Of a stretch of DNA of 41,519 nucleotides, positions 28,776 to 38,836 are shown one piece after another. The number at the start of each line of letters is the position of its first letter. Position 1 is the first letter of the stretch. A model generated the notes under the pieces. That model had not been told where the DNA came from, made no database searches, and saw only the letters and a program-made list of their open reading frames with translations. This DNA comes from a virus: positions 1 to 41,519 of the IMG/VR virus record IMGVR_UViG_3300035661_000137; one strand, given 5' to 3'. Both the position numbers and the translations under genes were made by a program.

Positions 28776-29122
28776 TCAATACCCGTAACCCACTTGCCTG
28801 TTTTGATGAACACCCAGATTATTACGACGAATGCGACTATGGGCGCAATTACCTTCACCCCGCCGCTTATTAGTTTCAGAGTCAGAATGAAGCCCTTTGC
28901 ATTATTCCACGCCTCCAGCACTTCAGCCACGCGGCTAAGCTCTCCAGTCAGAGACTGGAGCAATTCGGCGGTTTCGCGGTTGCTTTCCAGCAGTTTTTTG
29001 ATGGTTTCTTCACAATCGTCAAGCCGGTTGTGCATGTGGAGTATTGAATCAGCATCAGACTTGCGTCGGTGGACGTGAGCTTGCGATTCTTCGGGGTCAG
29101 TTTTGCGCCTATTGTTTTGCAT
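28772..29122 (-). CDS. putative holin
   Basis: The product is 116 residues from the ATG at 29122. The N-terminus is charged ('NNRRKTDPEESQAHVHRRKS'), the centre is a coiled coil ('HNRLDDCEETIKKLLESNRE'), and the C-terminus has a membrane segment ('VIAPIVAFVVIIWVFI') ending in 'KTGKW'. It lies directly upstream of the endolysin with ATGA overlap. Coiled-coil plus one C-terminal helix is unlike lambda S, so it could instead be a phage lysis regulator or a class III holin. Confidence 0.6.
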   Translation of the reverse strand: MQNNRRKTDPEESQAHVHRRKSDADSILHMHNRLDDCEETIKKLLESNRETAELLQSLTGELSRVAEVLEAWNNAKGFILTLKLISGGVKVIAPIVAFVVIIWVFIKTGKWVTGIE

Positions 29123-29149
29123 CAAGGTTTAACCTTTTGTAGCTTATGT

Positions 29150-30919
29150 TCATGGTGCAATCTCCGTGATGCGAATGCTTGAGGACATAACGCCGCCAAG
29201 TTTTCTAGTTCCACCTTGGCCGTTAAAAGTTATCGTGCCCCCAGTGCTTCCACCAATCCGTACCGTAAAAGTGGTTGCCGTAGTGGCATTAGATGGGGCT
29301 TTTACAGAGAATGTTGTGGGGTGTCCTGTTCCACCAGTGTCGTAATATGAAGACATAGCGCCTATTGCCGAGGCTGTGCTATCCCTGAAAAGCGCCCCTG
29401 TAGTCCAGTCACTTGATCCATTGGAAGCAAAATAGGTAACATCAATAACCAGCGTACTCGTTGCTGACAATGGCGTTATTGCAAGCGACATGAACTGGTC
29501 ACCCTCGTTGTTCTGTGGGATGGTGTCGTCAAATGTAATTTGTGTTGTTCCTGTGGCACTCGCCCCATTATCGTAATGAACGACTTGGAGTATTTTAGAT
29601 ACAGGCGGCACAACAATCGCCTGAAGCGCGCGCCCGCCAGAACCTTGCACCGTCGTCGGCGCGGTAGCCCATACCCCCGCCGTCGCTTCCGTAATGTCGA
29701 TAAATCCAACCACGCGGAACGGCACGTTGGAGCGTGCGGTCGTCGAATAGATGACGCTGGCGCTGTCCGCCAACCCCGCCCCGCCTTCCGCCGTAGTTGA
29801 GATAAGCGTGGTTTCATCAAGGTTTACACCGCCCGTCAGGTTGACGACGGCAAGCTCAACTGCTCCCCCGAGGCTGGTTGCGTCAATGGCAATGATAACC
29901 AGCCGCGCCGACGTTGCGTTGACTGTTCCGAGCGTTGAACCGTTAGACACGACGACCGAGACCGCTGTACTGACTATGCGCTTGTTGACTGTGCCGCTTG
30001 TCACCGGGGTCGAACGGAAGCCGAGCACCGTTGGGTTTAACGTCAGAGTCAGCGCGTTGGAGGCAACCGAAGCCGCGACTGGCTGAATCTGCGCGTCGGT
30101 TGCTGCGGTAATCGCCGCCTGAACCATTGCCGTGGTTGCAACTTTGGTAGAGTTGTCAGTAGTGTTTGGGGTCTGTGTCACATCTTTGCCAAACAGCCTA
30201 ATGACCTGATACACCGATCCATCCGACACAACCTCGATTCCCTGGTTCGCTGTCACCGTGTAGCTGGTCGGCGTGGTGCCGTCAGGCATTTTATAACTGG
30301 ATGCGGCTGGGCTGATCGTCTGCGTATTACCGTCCCCACCCCACAGCGCGAAACTAAGGTTGCTGTTGCCGATAGGTGTCGGCAGGGTGACGGTTACGGT
30401 TCCGGTGAGTTTGAAACGCCCGCTGGATTGCCCGATTGTCAGCGTGGTGTTCGCGCTCAGGGCGGTGAATGTCGCGCTTCCGGCAAATGCCATCATGGGT
30501 GCGCGCAGGTCGGTGATGATGCTGTTTGTGATTGTTGTCATGCCGACCGTCATCGACACGCGTGCAATGGCGATCTTCAGGGCGGGGACGGCGGGGTCAA
30601 CTGGGCTGACTGCCTCGGCTCCGGTCGCCACCCCGATCACGCCTGTCAGCGAATCGATGTATACAATGTCCTTGCGCGGGTTTGCCGCAGGCGCGGTCAA
30701 CGTGGCGGAGGTCTGCAAGGCAACCTGCACCGGCATCGCGCCAACGCCCGGAATCGCCCCGGCGTCGAGCTGCACAGTCATGTTAGGAGAGGCGACGGCG
30801 TGCGGCGCGAAGTTGTCCACAATCGTCGTGGAAACGGATGAGTTTGCATCCAATTTTCCCCGATAGGTAGTCGGGTCGTCTGTATTGAAATTCGGCTGCG
30901 AGAAGGTTGCGACGGTCAT
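29150..30919 (-). CDS. tail fibre / receptor-binding protein
   Basis: The product is 589 residues. The N-terminal ~150 ('FSQPNFNTDDPTTYRGKLDA', 'AVASPNMTVQLDAGAIPGVG', 'PRKDIVYIDSLTGVIGVATG') resemble the head-proximal part of fibre proteins that attach to the tail tip. The remainder is Thr/Ser/Val/Gly-rich beta stem and tip. A helical linker near 270 ('TTAMVQAAITAATDAQIQPV') could trimerise. The likely role is host recognition. It follows the DUF4376 chaperone-like gene. Confidence 0.75.
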   Translation of the reverse strand: MTVATFSQPNFNTDDPTTYRGKLDANSSVSTTIVDNFAPHAVASPNMTVQLDAGAIPGVGAMPVQVALQTSATLTAPAANPRKDIVYIDSLTGVIGVATGAEAVSPVDPAVPALKIAIARVSMTVGMTTITNSIITDLRAPMMAFAGSATFTALSANTTLTIGQSSGRFKLTGTVTVTLPTPIGNSNLSFALWGGDGNTQTISPAASSYKMPDGTTPTSYTVTANQGIEVVSDGSVYQVIRLFGKDVTQTPNTTDNSTKVATTAMVQAAITAATDAQIQPVAASVASNALTLTLNPTVLGFRSTPVTSGTVNKRIVSTAVSVVVSNGSTLGTVNATSARLVIIAIDATSLGGAVELAVVNLTGGVNLDETTLISTTAEGGAGLADSASVIYSTTARSNVPFRVVGFIDITEATAGVWATAPTTVQGSGGRALQAIVVPPVSKILQVVHYDNGASATGTTQITFDDTIPQNNEGDQFMSLAITPLSATSTLVIDVTYFASNGSSDWTTGALFRDSTASAIGAMSSYYDTGGTGHPTTFSVKAPSNATTATTFTVRIGGSTGGTITFNGQGGTRKLGGVMSSSIRITEIAP

Positions 30920-30926
30920 TTAATTT

Positions 30927-31469
30927 TCACCATGTGATTGATTGAACATCTGCAACGGTGGCCGCTGCGCGTATCGCCGCTTTCCTCGTCTGCTTATGCT
31001 GGAACAGCGGGAACACCTGCGCCAGCACAGCAGCGGCCAAACCCTGAAGCTGGATGCGGTTCATTGTAACCGGGTTGTTCGAGTTATCTAACCACGCAAA
31101 TCCGGTCGGCAGGCTTGAGCCAAACGGAACTGCCGAAATGGTGCGTCCCAAAGTGCGCTGCGAGATTTCGTCTGCTTGGAATGTTGTCCCCATGTAGGCC
31201 ACAGGCGCTTGCGATGCCGTGTCGTAGGTCGCATCAATCAAGGCAAGCTGCGCGGCTTTCGCTTCCACCAAGCTGATGCCCGGAGTGGCGACAACCTGTT
31301 GCCCATAAACCTGCCACGCTTGGTCGTTGCGTGCTGCCCATTGCGCGGGCGTGACTTCGATCAGGTAATCTGACCCGGGCAGGCTCGGCCATTCCCCCGC
31401 GTCGGTATCAATCCAGTCGATGATCGGGGCGGGGTTTGATGCAGGATTGAAGTAGGCGAATTTAGGCAT
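30927..31469 (-). CDS. DUF4376 tail fibre-associated protein
   Basis: The product is 180 residues. The C-terminal ~110 match DUF4376: 'AKAAQLALIDATYDTASQAP', 'AWLDNSNNPVTMNRIQLQGL', and a final 'ADVQSITW'. The N-terminal ~65 ('KFAYFNPASNPAPIIDWIDT', 'QWAARNDQAWQVYG') is typical of fibre-adjacent proteins. These proteins are tail fibre parts or assembly chaperones. It lies between the tip protein and the fibre. Confidence 0.82.
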   Translation of the reverse strand: MPKFAYFNPASNPAPIIDWIDTDAGEWPSLPGSDYLIEVTPAQWAARNDQAWQVYGQQVVATPGISLVEAKAAQLALIDATYDTASQAPVAYMGTTFQADEISQRTLGRTISAVPFGSSLPTGFAWLDNSNNPVTMNRIQLQGLAAAVLAQVFPLFQHKQTRKAAIRAAATVADVQSITW

Positions 31470-34373
31470 TTAGAAACCCGATGCTGTCCAGTTTACCGTG
31501 CCGCCAATGTCCGTTCCGCTGGTGTTGAAAACGTGCAGCGTGCAGCCGGTGGATGTGATATTACTAGCCGACGCAAACAATGCGGTCGATCCGATCACCA
31601 AGCAATTTACGAACGGCGGTGAGTGAAACGGCGTGGTGAAGGTGACGGCAGTCCCGCCAGCGGCGACAACCTGATTTGCGCCGTCCTGCTGGGTTTTGTT
31701 CTGCTTGTCAGCGGTCACGGTGAATGTGCTGATATAGCTCGGCACGGCTCCGGGTGTCTCAGTCACGCGGCCTTTGAAATATCGTAGCTGCGCGCTGCCG
31801 GTCGTCCATGCGGTGTAAGCGTTGGGATCACTTGCGCCGGACAGCCAGTAATCAAGCGAGAACGCCGTGTTCGGTGTGCCCGATACGCTTGGACCAGGTG
31901 TCGCGGTGATAATAGGCCATACACGCAGCGTGTCGTTATATACCGTATCAACTGTGTTCTCGGTATAGGTCGCGTTCGCAACAGGGTCGGGGACGTAAGG
32001 CGTTGAGCCGGAATAGACCACGCCGAAGTCCTCCCAGTGCGTGTAATGCGAACAGGCGAATGTTCCGAGCGGCGACAGTATGCCCGTCCAGTGTTTCAAA
32101 AATCCGCTCACGGTGCCGGTAAGGCTAGGGCATTCCTGCGCCTGCGCAATGGTGGCGTTTTCGTTCGTTACCGTCAGCGTTGTGGTCGCCATCACCGGCG
32201 AAAGCTGGTCGGCAATGTCACGCCCTCTGATGGCGAACTGCCACGAGCCGGGTGGCACGCTGGCGTTGGTCATCTCGGTGCCCATCGCTGATTCAGTCAG
32301 CGGGGTTAGGTCACTCCACAGCGTCAACGCCTGCGCGCCGTAGCGTATGTCGTAGCCCTTTAGAGCAAAATCCACCAGCCGTGTCCAGGTGAAAACAACC
32401 GTACCTCCTGATTGTTTGACCGTAAACCCGGTCACGTTTGGCGGGTCGGGAGGCCCGGCTAGGACGTGCGTGTATACGGTCGCCGTTGACGAGTCTTGCA
32501 GCGCCGCGCCGTATTGGTTGAAGGCCGGGAATTTCAAATAAAGCGTCTGCCCGATCTGGTCTGAGCTGTACGGGAAGGTGAAAATCGCATCATCAAGCCT
32601 AGCGAATGCCGAGCCGGTAACATGGCTGCCGTTTGTTGTGCCGTATGCCCCACGCCGTAGATATGTGAGGCTGTAATGCCCCGCGCTGGTCAGCGTTGCG
32701 GTTTGGTAGCTCAGTATTTCGCCGTCAACGTAACTGACGGTGTGGAACGCGTCTGCGTCGGCCTGTGTGCCTGATAACATCGTCCCGCCGCTGATCGTCA
32801 GGTCAACCGCCAGCGTGGCAATCGTGTCTGGGTCTAGCCCCACGTTCAGGCCGTTGGTGAGCGTACCCATGCGGGCGCTGCCTTGAATTGACCCGACCTT
32901 GCGATATGTCGAGTTATCGCTTGACACGAGCACATCGCAGCCGCCCCAATTCGTGCCGCCGCATACCGCCACCCATACTTCAAGCCCGGTTGTGGCAATC
33001 GCCACAGGCGCTTCGAAGATTATGGGCGTATTACTGGCCGTCGGGGTGACGTTGTAATTCGCATTATAGCCGTTGCCCGCCTGGTAGGAATATAAAGCCG
33101 GGGATGCCACTCCGAACGGGAATTCCTCGGCGGTCACAGTCAGCAGGCCGTCTTCGTCTTCCTCGATTGCTATGATTCGAACTTGGAACAGGTCTAAGCC
33201 AAGCCCGGAATCGGTCAGCGTCACGATGTCCATCGGCTCCAAAAGGCAATAGTTCCAACCCAGCCGGAACTCGTACTCGTTGCGGATATACAGGCTGCGT
33301 TGGAGTATTGTTTGTGCGACGAAGCGGGCGGTGGCAGCGTCGCAGATAGCGTGCATCTGTCTGGTGTCGGCAGAGCGCAGGCCGAACAGTTCGATATTCG
33401 CCTGGTCTTTCGCTTCAGCAATTTCGATATTGTACTGGTTTGCGCGGTTGACAAACTCGACTTGAACCTGGTTGAACGCATCGGCCTGAGTTTTGCGGCG
33501 AACAATAACCGGGTCACTGTCGCCGTTTGGCTGATAATCGTCGTCCGTGAGGCCGTACTGCACCGCGATATTCGGCGTGTAGGTAACGCCGTTTCCGGTT
33601 ACGGTCGCGTCGCCGTATGGTATCAGCTTCAGCACGCCCTCAGAATACACCAAGGCGGTGTTGGTCAGTTCGGCAAGCACGGCTAAGTGTTCCTGCGCGG
33701 GTTTCTGCTCAGTGAACGCGGGAGAGATAAGCAGCCCGTTTGCCACGCAATAATTCGAATAGGATGTGAGGCTTGCCAGCGGGAACGATGGAGCCGCGCC
33801 ATAATTCGCATTGGTCAGAAAATCCGTAACTATGGCGCTTGGGTTGGCATCTCGGATTACGCTTGAGAAACCGAACGCGCTATCCACCTCAACGCTGTGG
33901 TTCGGCAATTCGCCAGATTCTCCAAGCTGATACGCGCCATTCGCCAGATATGCCACGCCCGGATACCCGATGGCCTGCGTAGGGTGGTTGGTGGTGAGGT
34001 AGCCCCACGTCGTTTGCGGATAAGTGCCGGTGAAAGTGGACAGCCCCAGATTAGCGGCAGTAGTAAGATTCTTTGTCGCCCATATCGCGCCGATGCCGGA
34101 AATCGGCCCTTCACACAGCCCCATGATAACAGCGGTCTGATATGTGAACGTTGTGCTTGTTGTCGTGCCGCCGCCCTTGCCGCCGCTTGACTGCGTGCTG
34201 GTGTTCGCTATGGCGAGAAAATCCCCGTACCAGAGCAGGTTTACGGAAACGCGGGTTTTTCCGTAAACGATGGGTAGCGGATAACCATAGGCCGATGTTT
34301 GTACCCGTAAGGCTCCCAGGGCTGGCGTTTGACTGCCAATCGTAGTATTCCCGCCTCCGAATAAGCTGCCCAT
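31470..34373 (-). CDS. tail tip / central fibre protein (J-like)
   Basis: The product is 967 residues. The start ('GALRVQTSAYGYPLPIVYGK', 'TSTTFTYQTAVIMGLCEGPI') and the middle ('FRLGWNYCLLEPMDIVTLTD', 'FHTVSYVDGEILSYQTATL') match the tip proteins of GTA-like and DUF2460-type tails. A fibronectin-III-like domain ('PPNVTGFTVKQSGGTVVFTW') lies near 640-700, followed by a beta-rich C-terminus that probably touches the cell. It forms the baseplate hub and tip with DUF2460, DUF2163 and NlpC/P60. It overlaps the NlpC gene (TAATG). Confidence 0.9.
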   Translation of the reverse strand: MGSLFGGGNTTIGSQTPALGALRVQTSAYGYPLPIVYGKTRVSVNLLWYGDFLAIANTSTQSSGGKGGGTTTSTTFTYQTAVIMGLCEGPISGIGAIWATKNLTTAANLGLSTFTGTYPQTTWGYLTTNHPTQAIGYPGVAYLANGAYQLGESGELPNHSVEVDSAFGFSSVIRDANPSAIVTDFLTNANYGAAPSFPLASLTSYSNYCVANGLLISPAFTEQKPAQEHLAVLAELTNTALVYSEGVLKLIPYGDATVTGNGVTYTPNIAVQYGLTDDDYQPNGDSDPVIVRRKTQADAFNQVQVEFVNRANQYNIEIAEAKDQANIELFGLRSADTRQMHAICDAATARFVAQTILQRSLYIRNEYEFRLGWNYCLLEPMDIVTLTDSGLGLDLFQVRIIAIEEDEDGLLTVTAEEFPFGVASPALYSYQAGNGYNANYNVTPTASNTPIIFEAPVAIATTGLEVWVAVCGGTNWGGCDVLVSSDNSTYRKVGSIQGSARMGTLTNGLNVGLDPDTIATLAVDLTISGGTMLSGTQADADAFHTVSYVDGEILSYQTATLTSAGHYSLTYLRRGAYGTTNGSHVTGSAFARLDDAIFTFPYSSDQIGQTLYLKFPAFNQYGAALQDSSTATVYTHVLAGPPDPPNVTGFTVKQSGGTVVFTWTRLVDFALKGYDIRYGAQALTLWSDLTPLTESAMGTEMTNASVPPGSWQFAIRGRDIADQLSPVMATTTLTVTNENATIAQAQECPSLTGTVSGFLKHWTGILSPLGTFACSHYTHWEDFGVVYSGSTPYVPDPVANATYTENTVDTVYNDTLRVWPIITATPGPSVSGTPNTAFSLDYWLSGASDPNAYTAWTTGSAQLRYFKGRVTETPGAVPSYISTFTVTADKQNKTQQDGANQVVAAGGTAVTFTTPFHSPPFVNCLVIGSTALFASASNITSTGCTLHVFNTSGTDIGGTVNWTASGF

Positions 34374-34804
34374 TAGTTACCGCCCCACAATGAAAAGAAC
34401 TTGACCGGGCGTGCGCCCAGCTCGCCGGTATCGCCTCGGCCTAAAATCACCCCTTCCATCCGATACGCATGGATTATTTCAGGCCACTTGATGACGATGG
34501 CTGCGTGCGAGAAAACCCGCCCGAATTTCCACAGCGCCACGTCACCCGGCTGTGGTGTTTCGACCTCATGTCCCAAACGCATCATGCCGTCGAGATATGT
34601 TTCTTCGCTGCGGTGGAACATAAAATCCTGAGGATAATACGGGATTTCCTGCTTTTCGATCAGCCCGATCCCCTCGTAAACTTCAGCCAGCAGCATAAGG
34701 CAATCCACACCCGCGCCCTTGACCCGTGCGGCGTGGTGGTATGGCGTGCGCAGCCACGTCATCGATTCGGCAATCACTTCCTGGCGCTGTTCCGCTTCGT
34801 TCAT
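34373..34804 (-). CDS. NlpC/P60 tail peptidase
   Basis: The product is 143 residues. Cys35 in 'GAGVDCLMLLAEVYEG', His100 in 'FSHAAIVIKW' and His112 form the NlpC/P60 site. 'PYYPQDFMFHRSEETYLDGM' is typical of the tail-tip version. It cleaves peptidoglycan peptides during DNA entry or processes the tip. Together with DUF2163 and DUF2460 it is a fixed set in siphoviruses of this type. Confidence 0.92.
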   Translation of the reverse strand: MNEAEQRQEVIAESMTWLRTPYHHAARVKGAGVDCLMLLAEVYEGIGLIEKQEIPYYPQDFMFHRSEETYLDGMMRLGHEVETPQPGDVALWKFGRVFSHAAIVIKWPEIIHAYRMEGVILGRGDTGELGARPVKFFSLWGGN

Positions 34805-35659
34805 TTAGAGTGCTGTCTCGGGTGTCGGGACATAAGGGAAGCCCCTAAACCCGATGAGGTTGTTAAACTTTGTGCTCTGGCACGTCGCCTGCGTTTTGTC
34901 GCAGCCCGGGTAGGCGGTGAAATTATCGCCTGCCGATGGAGCAACCGAAAGCGGATAACTTAGCGTCGCCTGACCGCCGGTGTAGGTTTGGATATTTCTC
35001 TTGACTCCGTTATTCGCGCCGCTGGTAAAGACTAAAGTGCCTTGGTCGAACCAGCCCGATGCCTGGGTCAAGTTGCACGGCAAAACCCGCGTGGTCGCCC
35101 CTGCCGAAATGGTGCCAGTGATAGCAAAACTCGCCTTTGTCAGCCCGCAGCCGGTGTCATACAGGGTATGAATGCACTGCGGTGAATACAGGTTGCGCGG
35201 CATATTTACGTTGAGCAGTTCCAGCGCCGACTTTACCGTCAGATTCGCCTCGGTGCGCCCGAACTGGCTTTCCGACATTGTTCCATGGAACAGCAACACC
35301 GTTCCCGCGCTGGTATCGCCCCATGTCGGCATGAATACGCGTTCCAGCCGAACCGTCGCACCGTCAAGCCCGCCGTTGTGGAGCGATTGCAACACCGCCA
35401 CGCCGCCTATCAGGTTGGTGGGCGCTGCATACAGGGTGAGGTCAAGCGTGTCCACTTCAACGCCGATTAGGGTACGAGTCCTGCCGCGCTTAAACTTCAG
35501 GTCGGTACTGCTGAAGGTGTTGCCGGAGTAGCGCAGGTCAATATCGGCGCTGGTGTAGCGGTATGCGGTTCCGGCTGCGGTGGTGATGGTCAGCAAGTCA
35601 GCCATCAAAAACTGCTGACTAGCAAGCAGGGCGATAAGTTGTGCGCTGGCCGCCCTCAT
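34805..35659 (-). CDS. DUF2163 / phage BR0599 tail protein
   Basis: The product is 284 residues from the ATG at 35659, coupled to the upstream stop by TAATG; an upstream in-frame start is less likely. The N-terminal DUF2163 part ('MRAASAQLIALLASQQFLMA') is followed by a C-terminal BR0599 domain ('CIHTLYDTGCGLTKASFAIT' and 'DKTQATCQSTKFNNLIGFRG'). Four cysteines in that domain bind the iron-sulfur cluster known in lambda gpL-type tip proteins. It links the distal tail ring to the tip. Confidence 0.9.
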   Translation of the reverse strand: MRAASAQLIALLASQQFLMADLLTITTAAGTAYRYTSADIDLRYSGNTFSSTDLKFKRGRTRTLIGVEVDTLDLTLYAAPTNLIGGVAVLQSLHNGGLDGATVRLERVFMPTWGDTSAGTVLLFHGTMSESQFGRTEANLTVKSALELLNVNMPRNLYSPQCIHTLYDTGCGLTKASFAITGTISAGATTRVLPCNLTQASGWFDQGTLVFTSGANNGVKRNIQTYTGGQATLSYPLSVAPSAGDNFTAYPGCDKTQATCQSTKFNNLIGFRGFPYVPTPETAL

Positions 35660-36273
35660 TAAACTTTGTTCCCGGTTGCGCCGACGAATTCCATCTGCTT
35701 CAATTCCCACAAATTCTGTAAGAACTGCGAAAACTCAGCCATGTCAGAGGTAAATCGTACGCGGAAATAATAAGAGCCAGTCCATGTCATCGCCTGCCCC
35801 GATGTCGGGATATTACCGGCGGTGAACGTCACCACGCCAGTGCTACTGATGGTGTAATGGGTGGTGACGGTCTTCAGCGTGCCGTTTACATAGATGCTTG
35901 GTGTGCCGTTGACGTTCTGCACCGGCTCGGAGAATCCGCCATAAGCGCGAACAAGCTGGAAGGCCGTGGTGGTTCCGTCGCCTGTGCCGAAGTTATGCGC
36001 GGTTACAGCGTGGTCGCTGGGGTCGCTGAACAGGAACGAATCGTACTGGCCTTGTCGGGCAAGGAAAAACCCAGCCAGCGTTTTGAGTTCGTTGTTCGCC
36101 ACATCATCGCGCAGCACTTCGTAAGACAATTTGAACGTATAGAGCGGGTACGACATGAACGCCGCCCGCAGTTCCTTACCGCTTACGGCGCGCATGACTT
36201 TTGTGGAGAACTCAGGCGCTTTTACCGAGTCCCATTTAAGACCGGCCATTGTCGGGAAAACCGAATTAGACAT
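35659..36273 (-). CDS. DUF2460 distal tail protein
   Basis: The product is 204 residues from the ATG at 36273. 'FPTMAGLKWDSVKAPEFSTK' and 'AVSGKELRAAFMSYPLYTFK' and 'FFLARQGQYDSFLFSDPSDH' are the DUF2460 (TIGR02217) core. The C-terminal half has a beta sandwich with 'TPSIYVNGTLKTVTTHYTIS'. It forms the distal tail ring or adaptor. It overlaps the tape measure stop by 8 bp. Confidence 0.92.
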   Translation of the reverse strand: MSNSVFPTMAGLKWDSVKAPEFSTKVMRAVSGKELRAAFMSYPLYTFKLSYEVLRDDVANNELKTLAGFFLARQGQYDSFLFSDPSDHAVTAHNFGTGDGTTTAFQLVRAYGGFSEPVQNVNGTPSIYVNGTLKTVTTHYTISSTGVVTFTAGNIPTSGQAMTWTGSYYFRVRFTSDMAEFSQFLQNLWELKQMEFVGATGNKV

Positions 36274-38821
36274 GGGCAAAATTCCGTGTTTGAGTTTTCA
36301 GGGCTTTCACTAATGAGCTTCCGTGCTCGGTAAACAGACGTTTGACCGAATGCGCATCGACCGCGTTGATGTGTACAGTAACTCCGCCGCCTGTGCCGCC
36401 GCCGTCAGCCATGTCGCGAATCACATCAGCCTGTTTTGCCGGTAGAACCATCTCGCGCTGGTGCAGTTGTGCTAACGGGTTGACCCCGCCGGGGATGTCA
36501 TAACCGTTTTCAGCCGAGGCCAAGTAGCCCATTGCAATTCCGTAAGTAGACGCGCCGACACCGGGCGCAGCAGCCCATCCCCAGCCAGGGATTACGGCAA
36601 CCGAAGCCATTGCGGCGGTTGCAGCAATGGCGGCATTACTCGCCACCCCGGCAACGCCGACAATTTTCTGCTGCGCGAGCTGGGTAGCGGTTGCCGCTGT
36701 CTGGACGGCTTTTTCCTCCGCTATTATTCCGGTGGAAATCAGCAACTTCATGGCCTGTTTTACCGCCCAGTCAGCCACCATCTTGACACCCATATCAACG
36801 AATGTGCCGAGGATGGCTTTAGCTATGCCGCCCATTGCGTTTTTGAATGTCATCGTTCCTTGTATCATGCCCTTAATGCTGGAACTGAAAGCACTTGAGA
36901 TAGGCGCAAATATGCCCTGCCAATCCTTCCGAACCGAAATACTGGCGTTGTGCTCAAGCTTGGTCATGTCGAGCGCGTGCTTCCGCGTCATCTGCTCAAT
37001 CTGATCCATCGCCGTCCGCCTGGCGACCACGTCATCCTTAATGAATTGCAGTTTATCCTGTGCGGCCTTCAGCTCGATCTGGAATTCCTGTTCCTTCAGC
37101 TTGCGCAGGCCGTTTATTTCGTCGGCTTCGGATATGTCGCCCATTTCCTTTTTGAACCGCAGGCTCTCGCGCTCAATGTCGATCCGAGCGGCTGCCGATT
37201 CTCTTACAGCGTCAATTTTAAGCTGCTCAAGCTTGTCCATTTCAGCGGTATGCGCACGTTCGGCTTCTTCAACCTTGCGCATTGATTCAATGTACCGGTG
37301 ATCTTTCTCGCCGTATGTGTCGCCGATGAGTTTGGCTTGCTGCTTCGCCAGCGCGACCTTTTGCGCGGTATCGCTCTTAGCAAGTGCCATCTGATAATTG
37401 ATTTCAGATATTTGCACCGCCAGCGCCTCATGAGCCTGTTGCTTGCTGGCTGCATACAGTTCGTGTTCGGCAGCCAGCCGGTTCTTTGATCCGCGCTTTG
37501 ACGCATTAACCTTAGCCGTCCAGAACTCGACTTCCATCTGCGTCGATTCCTTGAAAAACCCAAGCTCGTCTTCTTTCTTTTTCTCCAGTGCTTCCTTCCA
37601 GATAGTCATCTGGCTCGCGGCAGCGCCTGTTTTTGTCTTCGTTCCGGTGTCGCCGCCGATATGCCCGGTCTTTGCGCCGTCCTCGCCGCCCTTGGGTGCC
37701 GCCGCCGATACGCCTCTTAGCTCAGCGGCAGCGGCGTGCGCTTCGTCCTTGATTTCCTTGATGCGGCGCTTGAAGTCGTCCCAGATTGCACCGGCTTGCA
37801 ACGGGTGGGTGTACATCGCCATCACCATTGCTATTGCCTCGCCTGCCATCTTGAGCATAGTCACCACGCCCAGGATGGCGAATTCAACGAACTTGAACAC
37901 CGCACCTATCGCGCTCATCACGGTGTTGAGGATGCCGCCCTTTTGCGATGACTCGGTAAACGCCTTCGCAAGTGTTACAAAGACTGGCAGCATGTCTGCA
38001 CCGATGCGGTTATACATAGCGCCCATCGTCGCGTGCAGAACCTCGAATTTCTCATTTGCCGCATCGCCCTTTTCGATGGTTTCCTTGTCGAGAATAATCC
38101 CGAGTTCGCGCGCTTTCTGCGCCATATCGTTAATCCCGTCACTGCCTTTGTTCAGCGTCGGGATTAGTTCCGTCCCGGCCCGCCCTAGTAACTGCACCGA
38201 GTTGGCGGTCTTGTTTGCGCCATCTTCTGCATTTTTGTAAGCGTCCGCGATCTTCATAAAGATTTCGTGCGGGCTGCTGTTCTTCACTTCCTCCTGAGAA
38301 ATACCGACATTGTGAAACGCCGCCACCGCCTCTGCCGATCCGCTATTTGCCGCGACAATCATCAGCGACAGCTTGCGCATCGCCGTGGCCATGGAATCCA
38401 CGCTGCTGCCGCTAAGGGATGCCGCAAAACCAAGTTCCTGAACCTGGTCGGTGGTCATGCCTGTTTTCTGCGAGGTAAGCAGTATCTCTTCGGACAGTTC
38501 AGCGAATCGCTTGCCCAACTCGCCGAGGCGTTCGCCGATGAATCCAGCGGCCATAACTTCGCCCAACAGAATGAATTTTGATCGCAGCGAATTGAGGCCG
38601 CTGGATAATCCTTCCAGTTTCTCGGTCGATTCCTTCGCGCCGTGGGCGACATTCTGCGCCACCTGCGACATGCTGGATTTGATGCTTGAGGCCATCCCCT
38701 TAAATGAATCGCCCATCACCCCGGTCGAACGTTTAACCTCGTTCGCGGCCTGTTCCATCCCGGCCTTTAGCTCTCCGGTATCAGCGCCGAACTTTACCTG
38801 CGTGTCGTAATTGTCAGCCAT
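36266..38821 (-). CDS. tape measure protein
   Basis: The product is 851 residues, which by the 1.5 angstrom-per-residue rule would give a tail of roughly 130 nm. The N-terminus is 'DTQVKFGADTGELKAGMEQA' with long helices and coiled coil. Hydrophobic segments occur near 310-350 ('AIGAVFKFVEFAILGVVTML') and 725-760 ('AAIAATAAMASVAVIPGWGW'). The C-terminal part has 'HINAVDAHSVKRLFTEHGSS'. It fixes tail length and may act in DNA ejection. It is preceded by a terminator-like hairpin. Confidence 0.92.
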   Translation of the reverse strand: MADNYDTQVKFGADTGELKAGMEQAANEVKRSTGVMGDSFKGMASSIKSSMSQVAQNVAHGAKESTEKLEGLSSGLNSLRSKFILLGEVMAAGFIGERLGELGKRFAELSEEILLTSQKTGMTTDQVQELGFAASLSGSSVDSMATAMRKLSLMIVAANSGSAEAVAAFHNVGISQEEVKNSSPHEIFMKIADAYKNAEDGANKTANSVQLLGRAGTELIPTLNKGSDGINDMAQKARELGIILDKETIEKGDAANEKFEVLHATMGAMYNRIGADMLPVFVTLAKAFTESSQKGGILNTVMSAIGAVFKFVEFAILGVVTMLKMAGEAIAMVMAMYTHPLQAGAIWDDFKRRIKEIKDEAHAAAAELRGVSAAAPKGGEDGAKTGHIGGDTGTKTKTGAAASQMTIWKEALEKKKEDELGFFKESTQMEVEFWTAKVNASKRGSKNRLAAEHELYAASKQQAHEALAVQISEINYQMALAKSDTAQKVALAKQQAKLIGDTYGEKDHRYIESMRKVEEAERAHTAEMDKLEQLKIDAVRESAAARIDIERESLRFKKEMGDISEADEINGLRKLKEQEFQIELKAAQDKLQFIKDDVVARRTAMDQIEQMTRKHALDMTKLEHNASISVRKDWQGIFAPISSAFSSSIKGMIQGTMTFKNAMGGIAKAILGTFVDMGVKMVADWAVKQAMKLLISTGIIAEEKAVQTAATATQLAQQKIVGVAGVASNAAIAATAAMASVAVIPGWGWAAAPGVGASTYGIAMGYLASAENGYDIPGGVNPLAQLHQREMVLPAKQADVIRDMADGGGTGGGVTVHINAVDAHSVKRLFTEHGSSLVKALKTQTRNFAHV

Positions 38822-38836
38822 GGTGGTTCTCTGGGC

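Noticed and set aside
37443-38240. 265-codon plus-strand ORF
   Set aside because: It is antisense to the tape measure gene and Ser/Ala/Pro-rich low-complexity; no ribosome-binding site.
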